From contig CM020506.1 in NCBI GenBank assembly GCA_009823395.1, positions 22,070,001 through 22,134,000 on the forward strand: DNA of 64,000 bases, given 5' to 3'. A model generated the notes under the pieces. That model was given only the letters and a program-made list of their open reading frames with translations. It was not told the origin of the DNA and made no database searches. The position numbers and the translations under genes were made by a program. Source of the stretch: Thamnaconus septentrionalis. Its lineage: Eukaryota > Chordata > Actinopteri > Tetraodontiformes > Monacanthidae. This document shows, in pieces, positions 24,386 to 36,205 of the stretch (its first letter is position 1; the number at the start of each line of letters is the position of its first letter).

Positions 24386-24440
24386 TTAAAGGTGCATTGT
24401 GTAGATTGTGTCATCTAGTGGTCAGATTTTAGATTGCAGC
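24386..24440. mobile_element. Possible fragment of inverted-repeat element family A
   Basis: TTAAAGGTGCATTGTGTAGA followed by CATCTAGTGGTCAGATTTTA resembles the left end of the long form. A matching right end is not evident nearby, although a weak inverse match (ACACAATGCACGTTT) lies near 25424. It could belong to a related family instead. Confidence 0.4.
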
Positions 24441-25455
24441 GCTCTTCCCATGTCAAAAAGGATGTCGCTGACAGCAAGCATGTGAATTTCTAGTGCTCAG
24501 TTCAGTTTAAGAGGTTCCCACAAAACTTTATGTCATTGTCACACAAGTCAGCCAGTCTAAGATGTCTGTTTTTCTTACAATGACAAATGCTGCCGCCAAG
24601 AGCACCACGGCCATCTTCTAGTTGCACTGCGGCCAGTCAGCCACCTGTACACGCACTGTGCCTGACCGGGCGGCAGGTCCGGGTGGTCTTAGTTCACTTT
24701 ACTCCAGTGTTTTTCCTTCATCGTGCTGTGAGGAATTGTCAGGTGGTGTGCTGTGATGAATTATCCAATTTCACTTATTTGGTCTAAAAAATAATAACAT
24801 TCCATTGTGAAGTGACTGTTCTTTGAAAGGAATGTAAGTCTATTTTCCTATCTCACTTCCTCCCCGGACATCAGATTTGAGTGCATTTAAGCAGGCCCAG
24901 GTTTCACACTGAGTGAGTATAAATAAATTAAGAGAATATTTAGTTATTATTAGGTTTAAAAGGTAATTTATAGTGTTTTTCTTTGGTGTTGCACCATGTC
25001 TTATTTAATGTAAATAATGTGCCATGAAAAGGTTGAAAAACACAGCTGTATTCAACCACTTAAATGCATATTGCAGTCCTTTCTGTCTTGTTTTCGGTGC
25101 TTTTTCAAACCAAAATGGATATGACTTCCTTTGGAAATCCATGTTGACGTGCCAGTGTGAATGAAGTCGATCCGAAAGCTCGCACAGCAACAGTAACCAC
25201 AGGGGACAGAACTTGTAAATCCAGGTTATACAATTTGGCTCAGTACAGTATTTTGGCTGATTCTCACAGAAAATTCCTTTGCATTTCAGTGATTGTAGAG
25301 AACCATTTGCTCTTAGCATATGGTTTATTTGAGATCAATACAAGCATCCAATTGTTTAAACATTACAATCACAAATTTTACACTGCCACTTACCTTTAAA
25401 CCTCTTCAACATCCGACACAAGAAAAGCACACAATGCACGTTTGCTCCAATTAAT

Positions 25456-26330
25456 TTTATTTGTTCCTAATATTCATTGATCTGTAGCATTGCAAAGCAC
25501 ATTGAACATTTTTTTGTTAGATTTTGTCATCTGTCAGTCGTTTCTGTGGGTTTATGAACATTGGTTATTGTTATTTGCAGGTTTTAACAGTAAGAGGATA
25601 GCAAAGCGTTAAGAGTGTAGGCAGTTAGGTACATTATTTCCATGTATTTCACCCAAAGGTGATGTGGGTGAAACATCGGATGTTACTAACTGATGTTCAC
25701 AAAACAAACAATTTAAATCTCACAACAATATGATGTTTAGCATTCTACCAATGTGTAGATCACCAATTGCACTGTAAATAAAGGCCTCAGTGGTATGTTG
25801 ATAAAGTGATTTTTGCTGATAGTTAGGTTGCATTCAGACCGAATCCAGTGAACCAGAGACAGGTTGTGGCAGGGTGGAAGTGTTATTAAAAAGAGGTTGA
25901 GTTCAATGTGTCGATGTATTTATAAGATCTCTGGCAAATGCTGCTTTCACACAACTGGCTGCTGCTGCTGCTGCTGCACGATGTTGACACATCTCTTCGC
26001 CACAGGTGGCTGCTTTTCTGTTTGTGGAGTTGCTGCTGTGGCACGCAGCCAAAACAGACAGATCTTGTTAGAAGTAAATAGAAAGACCTGCGTGCACCTC
26101 ATGCTGAGTTTGGTTTGAATGCAGCCTTTCAGCAGACGCAAGTGTCTAGCAAAAGTGGGTTGCTTAAATAGCACCAAAGTTACACTGCCTAAAGGGATTC
26201 GTTTAACATTGCACCTACTAGAGACTTTCCCAAACATGGAGAACTGTATGGATCAGAGGGTTTCTTTATCTTTTCCAGCTTTAGTTTCCCCTCAGTTCTG
26301 ACCTCACTTTTCTCTCATACTTTTATTTTC
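25456..26330 (-). other. Probable 3' UTR of prph
   Basis: No exon is visible between the prph stop codon and the next minus-strand AATAAA (TTTATT on plus at 25456-25461), so this stretch is the likely 3' UTR. Another AATAAA (plus 26322-26327) lies only a few bases after the stop and is too close to serve alone. The stretch contains a short CTG/CAG run near 25962. The actual end of the transcript is inferred. Confidence 0.4.
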
Positions 26331-29300
26331 TTATTTGTCCTTGGTGTCCTTGTCATCCTTGTCGGTCCTGTCGTCTCTCTCCGCCTCCCTCTTGGATTCC
26401 TTCACAACCTGATGAAAAAAATATATTTTAGCAAACTGAAAAAGCAATCACAAAACAGCTGTTATGTCCCTCATTATGATGCCAACACATGCATGCAGTT
26501 CAGCTTTTATACGGGATTGTACCTCTCCATCTCGAGTCTCCACGGTCTTTATCACTACAGTCCTCTTGCTGTGGCTGCTTGGAGTTTGATCATAGTCTGG
26601 AAATATCATGTTAAAAGTCTGAATGAGAATAATTATCCAGTCAATAAACATTTAAAGAAATAAGACAACTATTTTTAACCAGAGACTAAGCTACACTAAG
26701 ACTAGACAAAATAAGATTATAAGTGCTGCTAAATAGAAAGCAAAATTGAACAGAAACAAAGGGACATTAACATTAAAATGAAAAAACAATATTTCATACT
26801 ATTTATTAAAATGAAAAAAAAATTGACAGATTAATGTATAAGGTGAAATGTTATTGAAGGATTAAGCAGGATTTCTCCACCCCACTTAATATACCTCTTC
26901 ACATACAAAGAGGCAATACAATACAGGTCAAAATCTTACCTCGTTCCCCAAAGTGGTTGCTCATTCCAAGATTGATGATGGGAACAGAAATTCTAAAAAA
27001 AGAAAACACTAAGTCAGGTTCCAATGAACAACGCCGCCACTTAAATCATTTGCTTGATTCTATATTAACAGAAGAACCGTCCGCAATGTCGATATTAACC
27101 AGATAATACACATTCACTGTATTTGTCAGAACCTGTTGAGAGTTCTTTACAGACACTACACTCACGTGTATTTGTCAGAGGGGGCATTTTTATTTGGTAC
27201 GCCCATTTGGCCTCTAGACACTTGAATCAAAAAGTAAACGTGTTCTATCTGGTAAAATTTCTCATTGCTCACCTGCTCTCCTCTCCCTCAAGGAGTTTAC
27301 GGTAAGTAGCGATCTCAATATCCAGGGCCATCTTGACATTCAGGAGGTCTTGGTACTCCCGAAGGTGGCGAGCCATCTCCTCCTTCAGATGACGGATCTG
27401 CTCCTCCAGTTGTCCTATGTTGTCCTGGTAGTTGCCAACCTCACTTCCAAACTGGTCTTCCATGTCACGCATCTGCCTCAGCAGTGCGTCATTCTGAAAA
27501 GGCAGAATGGGCAGAATTAAAACGTGCAGCCCAGTGGTGCGGCTTGCTGTCGGAAGACCAAAAACAAAGGAGTTTGGACTCACCGTGTTCTTCAGCGCCT
27601 CGATTTCACAGCTGAGAGACTGAATCTGCCTCCTGGACTCGTTGGCCTCCTGCTTGGCCTGCCTCAGGGAGTCGGTGTTGCGCTTTGCAGACTCGGTAAG
27701 ATCAGCAAACTGCCAGAACAAACAGGAATAAGGGCACATGCATTATAATGTCTTTGTATGCTTTTATTTATTTAGTTTGTTTTTTTTCTTTTTACAGTGA
27801 GTTAAGTGTGTTTTTGCCTGCCCACCTTGGACTTGTACCAATCCTCAGACTCCTGCATGTTCTTAAGGGCAATTGTTTCATACTGGGCCCTGATGTCCTT
27901 CAGAGCTCCGGTGAGGTCTGGTCTGACATTGTGGTCCACTTCCATCTTCAGCTGCTGGGTCTGGACACTGACTTGGACTTCAGTAATTTCCTGGAAGTGA
28001 GATGCCCAAATGGTAAAAGACAGAAACTTCACTCATGGTGAAACACCACTACGTCCAACACCAGTTTAAACCTTTGCGCAGATGATACTTGAGTTATGAT
28101 TTAATGAACATGTTCTAGAATTCCACCTGCTCTTGTAGGCGACATAAAACACTGGGTTGATTTTCAGATTTTCACTTAAATCTTGCTAAGAATGAAAAAC
28201 AAAAATGCTTTATATAGCATTCAATCCATGTTTGGTTATTCAATTTATTCTTCTAGTGGAAAGAAGTTAAACGTGAATGACAGGTTAGTAGTCAGACACT
28301 TTGGGTCAATGCAAATTTGACCACATCCCCATGAGAGCATATTTTTATACACTGTTCAACTGTCCAAAGAGAAGATAGCCTCCCTTACTTCATCATGGAG
28401 CTTTTTGAGGAATTCAATCTCATCCATCAGAGACTCAATCTTCCGCTCCAGTTCCAAGCGAGCCAGCGTGGCGTCATCCACATCCTGATTTGAATGTGAG
28501 ATGAAAATTGATCACCATAATTATGTAGCTTGGTAACAAAATCTGATCAACAGCTGATGCATTGGCAAAAGCAAGTCATCGTCAAAAGAAAATTAGAAAT
28601 TATGCATTGTTATTATACATATTATATTGCTTCATAATATATTTTATTCTGATTCAATGCTGTAGAATGATGTAAACAATTAGCTGTATAATGACTTATC
28701 ACATGCAACAAAATGCTGCGGGGAAACATTAAAAACTGTAAAGTGATGTAAATAAATGAAATAAATCAGAGATTGATAAAACTTTAAACCAGCGCAATAA
28801 TCCAGTGGGTGTTTACCTTGCGAAAGGAAACCAGGTTATTCTCAGCATCAGCCCTCTTCTGGCCTTCTTCCTCCAACCTTGTGGAAAATAGTAGGACACA
28901 ACCCTTAAAACCATCAACTCATTTCATCCACACACACAATTCATTTTCCTAAAAGGGAGCTATCTAGAACTTTCTTTTGAAAACCCATCATTTTGAAGGT
29001 TGGTGGCATCAGCTGCCAAATTGCTTTCTTGATCGATTTTTTTTAAAGCACCATCATATTGAAGGGAATGTCTTATTATCTTATTGGCTGCGCATCTGCT
29101 AATTCAACAAATGGACGCTGTCCACAGTTCAGTGAGGACACTTGATTTGGGTCTTTGAAAGTTGTTCGGCATTCGTTGGAGTCAATGTGATGATGGGTCA
29201 TATCAAAAATACAATCTTTGTCTAGATTTAACATGTTCTGCTCCCATTTTCAGCAAAAACCTTTTCACTGGTTATTTATTCGTACATTTGTGCATATTTG

Positions 29301-30500
29301 ACGTCACCTCCAGACATCCTGCAGGACAAAGGACTTCTGCCCAGACTGGACATAAAGTAGATTAGCAGGGGGAAGAATCACACAGTGGCCCTGCCTCCTC
29401 ATCTTTAATTCATGCTGTGTTACCGGGGTCTTTTGTCCTAATGGGGTCTCTGGCACCGTCCCATCAGCGCGGGGGGACAGTGAAAACACACACCTAATGG
29501 AGTCATTGAGTCACATTGATTTTTCCCGGCGCTATTCTTACCCTGGCAGATATCTAACCTCTTAATTTCCTCTCATGCTGCCTCTTTTTCTCATCCTGCC
29601 AATCCAGGGGCCCCACCCTGAGTCTTTGCACCATCCACCCTCTGCTTCTTCTGTCCTCAACTCAATGTGAATGCATGGCAGTGGGCGTTTCTGAGTCAGT
29701 GATAACAGTGTTGGTTATTACAGTGTTAATTAAGGGAATCGCTCATCACCAAACAGGGATGGGAAAGAGTTTTTTTTTTGCAGTCAGTCACTGATTATAA
29801 AATACGTCACAGTAGTCATAATAAGATAAATTACACTGAGATGTCAGTGTATACATAAAGATATATAAGATAAGAGTGAACTCCAAACCCTGCTGAATGA
29901 TGTTTTCATCATTTTAAAATGTGGTATTCTGTCAACATGAGAAGAACATTTTAAAGCTTTTAAAGTGCAAAATTGCAAAGTTGAAGACTAATGGAAAGAT
30001 GCTCAATATAATTATAATATTTCATCATTTTGCGTGTACATCACAAGTTTTGAATTATTTCTGTATTTTTTTTTTTTGTTTCTTTTAAAGTCATCTTTAA
30101 CCACCTGTGCCCCTCTTATCTGTCTTGGATTCTGAGGATTTGTCACTCTTCTGCCGATCCCTTTTCGCTCTTGAGACGCTTATCGATGTCATTTCGCTGC
30201 TGATCTAGTGGTCAGTATCACGCCACCGCTCTATGATGTCAGTGCGTGCCACGCCCTGCACCCGCATCACCACTTGATGCAAACAGTATCCGGGGACATC
30301 GTGCCTTCTCTGTGCACGCATTTTAAAAAGAGTGTGACTGCGAGTTAGTGAGTGGAGGCCATCGTTGCGGCCCAGTGTGTATTGCAAAAAGGGGGGATGC
30401 TGCTGGAGTGATATTGGAAGGCATGTTGTCAGTTAGATAGATAGATGGATAGATGGATAGATGGATAGATAGATGGATAGATAGATAGATAGATAGATGA

Positions 30501-30553
<53 letters not shown>

Positions 30554-31284
30554 GATAGATGAGTACTTCATTCATCCCCAAAGAAATTCAGTCATTCAGT
30601 CAAATTCAATCATTAAAAATAAATATCTCAAGGTGATAAATGGGACAACACCACTGGCCGTGACTAAGGCTGCACATCTGGATCAAGGTAAAAGACTCAG
30701 GCTTGAGTTGTGACAGACCTCTGCTTGAGCAGGCCCAGGTCCTCAGCCAGGTTGTCCCTCTCCAGCAGGTACTGGTCGCGCTCCTTCCCGATGGCGTCCA
30801 TCTGGTGGCGCAGCTCCCGCAGCTCCTCCTGGAAGAGGTCGGAGGCCCGGCTGGGCTGGCCGTGCTGCTGCTGGCCCTTGTACTGGTTGAGCTCCTGCTG
30901 CAGGGCGCCGTTCTGCTGCTCCAGGTAGCGCACCTTTTCGATGAAGCTGGCGAAGCGGTCGTTGAGCTCCTGCAGCTCGGCCTTCTCGTTGCTGCGGGTG
31001 GCCAGGAACTCCTGGTTGACGGCCTCGGCCAGGGTGAAGTCCACCTTGTCGTAGGAGAGGCGGGGGGGCTGCGGGCCGGCGCGGGAGCGGGAGCGAGACG
31101 GCTGCTGCTGCTGGTAGGTCAGGCTGCGGGACACCACCGCCGGGGACACCGAGCGCATGTAGTGTCCTCCCCCGGCCGAGGAGGACATGCGGGAGGACAC
31201 GGGGGAGTAGGAGCTCATGGAGATGGGGTGGGGGCTTCCGAAGGTGCGCCTGTATGAGGTGGAGGCTAACATTGAGTGGCTCAT
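26331..31284 (-). CDS. prph: Type III intermediate filament protein, peripherin-like (9 exons, 479 aa)
   Basis: The product builds cytoplasmic 10-nm filaments, in neurons if it is peripherin. Exons, gene order: 30719-31284, 28817-28877, 28389-28484, 27826-27990, 27584-27709, 27273-27493, 26940-26992, 26523-26596, 26331-26408. Sizes 61, 96, 126 and 221 nt are the classic type III pattern, and the sum gives 479 codons plus stop. A Ser/Arg head (starts [18 protein letters not shown]) is followed by coil 1A ([19 protein letters not shown]), the rod, and the rod end [15 protein letters not shown]. The tail holds [16 protein letters not shown] and ends in a Lys/Asp-rich stretch. [15 protein letters not shown] and [20 protein letters not shown] fit peripherin better than desmin or vimentin; a desmin-type paralogue is the alternative. 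An upstream in-frame Met exists (31350), but MSHS at 31284 fits the family start. Confidence 0.85.
30434..30600 (-). repeat. GATA microsatellite behind a retroposon tail in prph intron 1
   Basis: About 120 bp of GATA/GGAT units at 30434-30553. Read on the minus strand, the adjacent GAATTTCTTTGGGGATGAAT followed by GAAGTACTC resembles the 3' end of fish non-LTR elements that finish in ATCT repeats, so the microsatellite probably grew from such a tail. Confidence 0.7.
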
Positions 31285-31420
31285 TGCTGTCGTCGGCGGG
31301 TGGTGGCGGCAGCGGCGGCGGTGGTCAGGGTTCTTTGTCGCTAAGTCCAAAGGTGAGAAGCACTGCAGGCTCAGAGATGCTCGGGAGGCAACAGGAGATC
31401 AGGCTGAGGGATGCCGGGGA

Positions 31421-31428
31421 TTTTTATA
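31421..31428 (-). promoter_or_regulatory. TATA box of the prph gene
   Basis: Read on the minus strand the sequence is TATAAAAA, about 140 nt upstream of the prph start codon. This would put transcription start near 31395 and give a 5' UTR of roughly 110 nt. Intermediate filament genes of this class commonly have a TATA box. Confidence 0.6.
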
Positions 31429-31837
31429 GGCACGGGCTGGCCGGCCTCACTCACTCCTCCCCCACCCACCCCGGCATCGCCTTACCACACCCACATGAAC
31501 TCCCAATCAATCACACACACACACACGCACACAGGCTCAGGCCACTCCCTGAGCCTGGAGAGACGGACGCTGCCTCCCTCTGCGCTGCTGCTCAGTCATA
31601 CTGGGTCTGCTTCAACAGGAGCAGTTGGCACCTGGCCAGACTGGCTTCCACATTAGCGCTTCAATTATTAAAGATGACCCCCCCCCCCCCACCCACCAAC
31701 TACCCTACTGCCCCACCCTCTTTGGCCGCGTTGACCCAGAGTCTTGGTGCCTTTTGGTCAGTTTCCTTTCGGTGTAATGATGTTAAGAGAAGATTTGTCT
31801 CTGACGGGGATTTGGTGTGTTTACAACTCTGCTCTTG

Positions 31838-31840
<3 letters not shown>

Positions 31841-31888
<48 letters not shown>
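31841..31888. repeat. GT microsatellite upstream of prph
   Basis: About 24 GT units. A CA tract follows at 32015-32044. Confidence 0.95.
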
Positions 31889-31891
<3 letters not shown>

Positions 31892-32013
31892 ATTCTGCTC
31901 CTCAACTCCAAACTATAAAAGTGTGAGCCAAAATGAATCTTCTAGAATTTGTAATTTGATTAGTTTCTTCTCCATCTGTCCTCTTTTCCTCTCACCCCTT
32001 TGTCTGCAACTGT

Positions 32014-32047
<34 letters not shown>

Positions 32048-32464
32048 CATCTCTCCCCTTTTAGCGTAATGGAATACTTTATTGATATTCTGGGCGTCTG
32101 GAGCTGAGACGTGACTCTGCAGTTGTGCTGTTAACCGTGCACCAGATTGAGTAATCCCTCCTCTGCTGCAGGATGAGTTGTGGAACTGGTGTCGGTGCTT
32201 CCTGAAGGAAATGTCAGAAAGGTGAATGACTCACTTCACATTCATTGTGATGTATCAATCGTGCAGCTCTAACCCAATTTAAAGTCATTTCCTGTTTGCA
32301 CATTGTTTTTGTGCTTTCCTTATAACCCAGGAGACAACACTTTGCTGTAAGAAGACATTCAATGTTTATTAATAACTCTCTTCGAGGCAAAGCCAGTTTA
32401 TTGCACTGTTGTACAAGGAAAAGCAATAGATTTTAAGAACGTGCATACATGTGTCTGTGCTGCG

Positions 32465-32467
<3 letters not shown>

Positions 32468-32535
<68 letters not shown>
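32468..32535. repeat. GT microsatellite, 68 bp
   Basis: About 34 GT units, the longest dinucleotide tract in the prph-pmel gap. Confidence 0.95.
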
Positions 32536-32538
<3 letters not shown>

Positions 32539-35500
32539 CCATTTTAATTGAGGTTTGCAGTCAGGCTGCAAATCTCTCAATAGCCTTGACATCATTCTGA
32601 GCATGCTCAGTGGGGACTAGGTGTGGCGCGTTGCTTCCTTTTGTCCCCAGTGATGCTGCTCACCTCTAACTCCTCCATTCAGGATGTTCACAATGATTCA
32701 GATGCAAAGTCAAAACGCAGTGTGATAATGGCAGCGTGTTAAATTTCGGTCTCCAGGTCATTCCTGTTCTTTTGCGCTCCGTTTGGTTTAACAGTCAGCA
32801 GAGTTTGCTGGAGCCCACTGGTGTGACTGGGACGTCTGCTCACCGACTTTCATCCATCCATCCATCTTCTCACCGCTTATTCCAATTCAGGGTTCTGCAC
32901 TCAGCTGTCTTAGGGGCGAAAAGAAACAAGTGCATGACTTTTCAAGTGCACGTTCAGTATTCTTGCCTTTCTGCACCGGTCAGAGCGGCTGCACTGTGGT
33001 TCTCTGTGAAGAAACCACGCTGGTCCTCGCTCTGTAATCTAATCAACCTGCTTTATGATCAGTTACCATCTCCTTCCCCACCCTTCCCCCGTCTCCCTTC
33101 CTGCTCCCCTCTGCTCATCCCACGCTCCACTGTCTCACTACTTCCTCCTTCTTCCTGCCCGGCCCCCTGCACACTTTAAGACCATTTCGTTCTGCTACAT
33201 GTGTGACAGGGAAACGCATGCAAAAAACAAAACAAAAACAAAATAAAAACCCACCTACAACAAAAAACAGACGTCGTACTTATTACGAAGTGGACAGTGT
33301 CAGTAATTCTAGCCATCAGTCAGATGTTACCGCTGGTTATTGATCTTCTCTGGTTCCCGGAGGATTCCCGAGGGGTTCACAAATTCAATAATGCCTCCTC
33401 ATCAGTATCAGGCCTGAAGATCTGGTCCTGCGGGCACACATGAACTCACATGTGCGCTATGTTTCAGACCTTTACAGGCTTTTAAGTATCTGCCAGTCTT
33501 TTGGGAGATAAACGTTTAAAATGAGCCACGTCAGACCCAAAGAAATACATTTTCCAGATATATGTGAGCTTTGAAGATTAAAATGTCATTGACTGCCGAA
33601 TGCAAAGGATCCTCAAGATTCTGACTCAAAATAATAGGCGCATACAAACACTGCTTATCTCCTAATAGTGAACACATAAATATTATTATTAACTGACCTT
33701 TATCATATTTTTGCATGGCTTTTTAAAAATACATCCGCAGTGCCTCAAAATAGATGACATGTTGCATATAGTTGTATAAGATATATGCGTTACAAGTATA
33801 GTTTTATGAAAAAAAATCAATTGAGCAGAGCAAGGCTGCATTTGTAAATGATTTCTGCTGAAAGTAAACTTGTATTTCAGCTGCTGTGTTAGGTGGAGAC
33901 AGTGGAGAGGACAAATGAAGGAGAGTGCATCCGTCTTTTGATTCGTCCGTGAGGCGCGGTGGGCAATAAAGAATCGCTCACATTTAACGAGAGTCCACTC
34001 AACTCGCAGACCAACTGTCGGGAGTTGAGCATAAAAGTCGCTCGGCAGGCAAATTCGGAAAAGACCGAGAAGCCATTTCCCAGAAGCCCGGTGAGTGCCA
34101 GTCATCCCGGAGGAGGTGCAGAGGTGAGGAGGTGAGGGCTGAAGTGAGGAGGTGCTCAACTCTTCAAACGCAGCAGATCTCATTGGGATAACCGCCGGGG
34201 TGCGAGATACAGATCATGTGTGAGCAACCAGGGGATGGGAGGGTGGGAGCGGCACAGTAGCAACACAGCACAGCACAGCCGACCCACTGGATGGCACACA
34301 TGGCAGAGAGACATGTCCACAGTGGTGAAGATTTATGACCCTGTTCAGGTAATTACTGTAATGGAACTCTGCAGTGCTATACAAGCAAGCACACATGTTT
34401 GGAATATTTATGAATGTAGATGCGCCGTGTACATAGAGGGATAGTAAAAGGACATCAGGGAGTGGTGCAGACTTAAGTAAAACCCCGGCTGTGCATTACA
34501 ACTTACTCACCGCTGCATTTAACTGATATTTTATTTACTTAGAGAGCTCCGTTGAAACAAAGACTTGATTTTCAGATTTTGCTGCAGTGACATCGGCCGT
34601 TTATTCCAGCACTGTATTCCATCATGCGGTTTACATGTTGGATCGGCCGCAGCATGTCAGCCCAGTGCATTAAGGCAAGCCTTCAACATCGTGATAAATC
34701 AATTTAACTGCAAAGAGAGCGGAGTGTTCAATGCTTATTCTTGCAGGCATTTTGTGGCTGGAGCACTGTCGTCATGGCGCTTGTGTGCCTGCTAAGAAAA
34801 TGTACATTTTACGCCAGCTGGGAACAGCCACACATTTATCAGTTTTGTAAATACTCTCTCATAATGATGACTTAATTTATTATCTTGATGTAAGAAAGAT
34901 TGTTTTGTCATGACAACAGTTTAATATAATTCAGTGGTTCTGTTCTGGAAGTCGCGACCAGAATTTAGTCCATAGCACTCAAATTTATTTATGTCTATTA
35001 TGTGAATAAATTATTGAAATCATACAAATTAATTGGGTGTCCTGCAAAGTAAATGGCCAACATTAAATTAATGCATTTCATTGTCTCAATATACCAGAAG
35101 ACTTTTGCCTATGTGGGACAATTTTGCAGAACCATGTGCAGAACTGATGATATTTGTTATATGGAGATACAAGCATAAGTGGTTTATATGAGAAAACATA
35201 TCAGAAATATAAGAGAATAAAAACATCACCGTTCTCGGCTTCAGGAGAAACGTCAACGGTCGTCCCGTCATGTTTGTGCAATGCCTTATTTTCTGGCCAC
35301 ATGAGAGCAATGTAAAAACACTGGCCAAATATAAAACACGTGATGACACTGAGAGGACAATATTGACTTGAAGCACCCGAGAAGAGAAAAACCAGAGAAT
35401 GTGTCGGTGTTCCATTTAATTCATTTGAGAACAGCACACATAATAAGTGTGACAAAAGTGATTGAGATTACATTCTACAGGCCGTAAACAGAGAGGTCAT

Positions 35501-36025
35501 TTCCAAATCGTTTAAACAAGGCCGCCAATACGAGGATAAGTAATGTCCATTAACTATCTGCTGCAACTGTTAAAGGCACAGTTCACCCAGAACTGATATC
35601 CCAAGGCCTTGTGAGTCAAGACCATGCAGCCATTTTGGGAGTTTCGCAAACTTAAAGAACTAAAACTACATCTCCAAGTGCATCAGCAAGTTTTGAGCCA
35701 AAATCCCTGCTGTAGTGTCTTAGCCAGGAAGGTGGATGCTCACAAGAATGGGATTCAGCTGCCTTTACTTCAGTATTTCTGTTATATTAATACACAGGCC
35801 ACGTCAGACAGAGGTTTTATTTCTAATTAAAGGGTTAAAAACATGCTGTTCATGTTGTTAATCTAGTCACACGTCTTCTGGGCACCTAGATGACACCATA
35901 TGAGCAGTATGGAGGCATATCTTCTGATCATTTTTAACTTTATTTATTATGATTACCATAAAAGTAAGTGGTAAGTAGCAAAAGGGTGAAATATCAATTC
36001 CAATGCAAGTCATAATAAATATTAC

Positions 36026-36205
36026 TTTATTCTACAAATGTTTCAACATTTATATCACTTTTTTTCAATTAGGCACTTTCTATCTGAACTGATCCCAGCA
36101 CACATATACCAAGTGGGATTTGCAGCGACGCTAACGTTCAATTGGTATGGGTATAAAACTGATATTTCTTAGCAGCTGTCTCCTTGACGAGTGAGCTGAT
36201 GATAT
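36026..36205 (-). other. Probable short 3' UTR of pmel
   Basis: A minus-strand AATAAA (TTTATT on plus at 36026-36031) lies about 175 nt past the pmel stop codon. A second possible signal lies near 35939. No other exon-like sequence is visible here. Confidence 0.4.

Larger units (their letters stand above)
31429..36025. other. prph-pmel intergenic region
   Basis: No exon is recognisable in this 4.6-kb gap. It holds C-rich and GT/CA tracts (31681-31690, 31841-31888, 32015-32044, 32468-32535), a pyrimidine-rich stretch at 33060-33180 and otherwise AT-rich unique sequence. The part nearest prph should contain its upstream regulatory DNA. Confidence 0.6.

Noticed and set aside
27123..28041. Plus-strand frames opposite prph exons 4-6
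   Set aside because: They are shadow frames of the conserved intermediate filament rod exons.
30703..31257. 184-codon plus-strand Val/Leu-rich frame
   Set aside because: It is antisense to prph exon 1, whose minus-strand frame encodes the intermediate filament head and coil 1.
31254..31838. 194-codon plus-strand frame next to prph
   Set aside because: It covers the prph promoter region and C-rich tracts, with no family resemblance.
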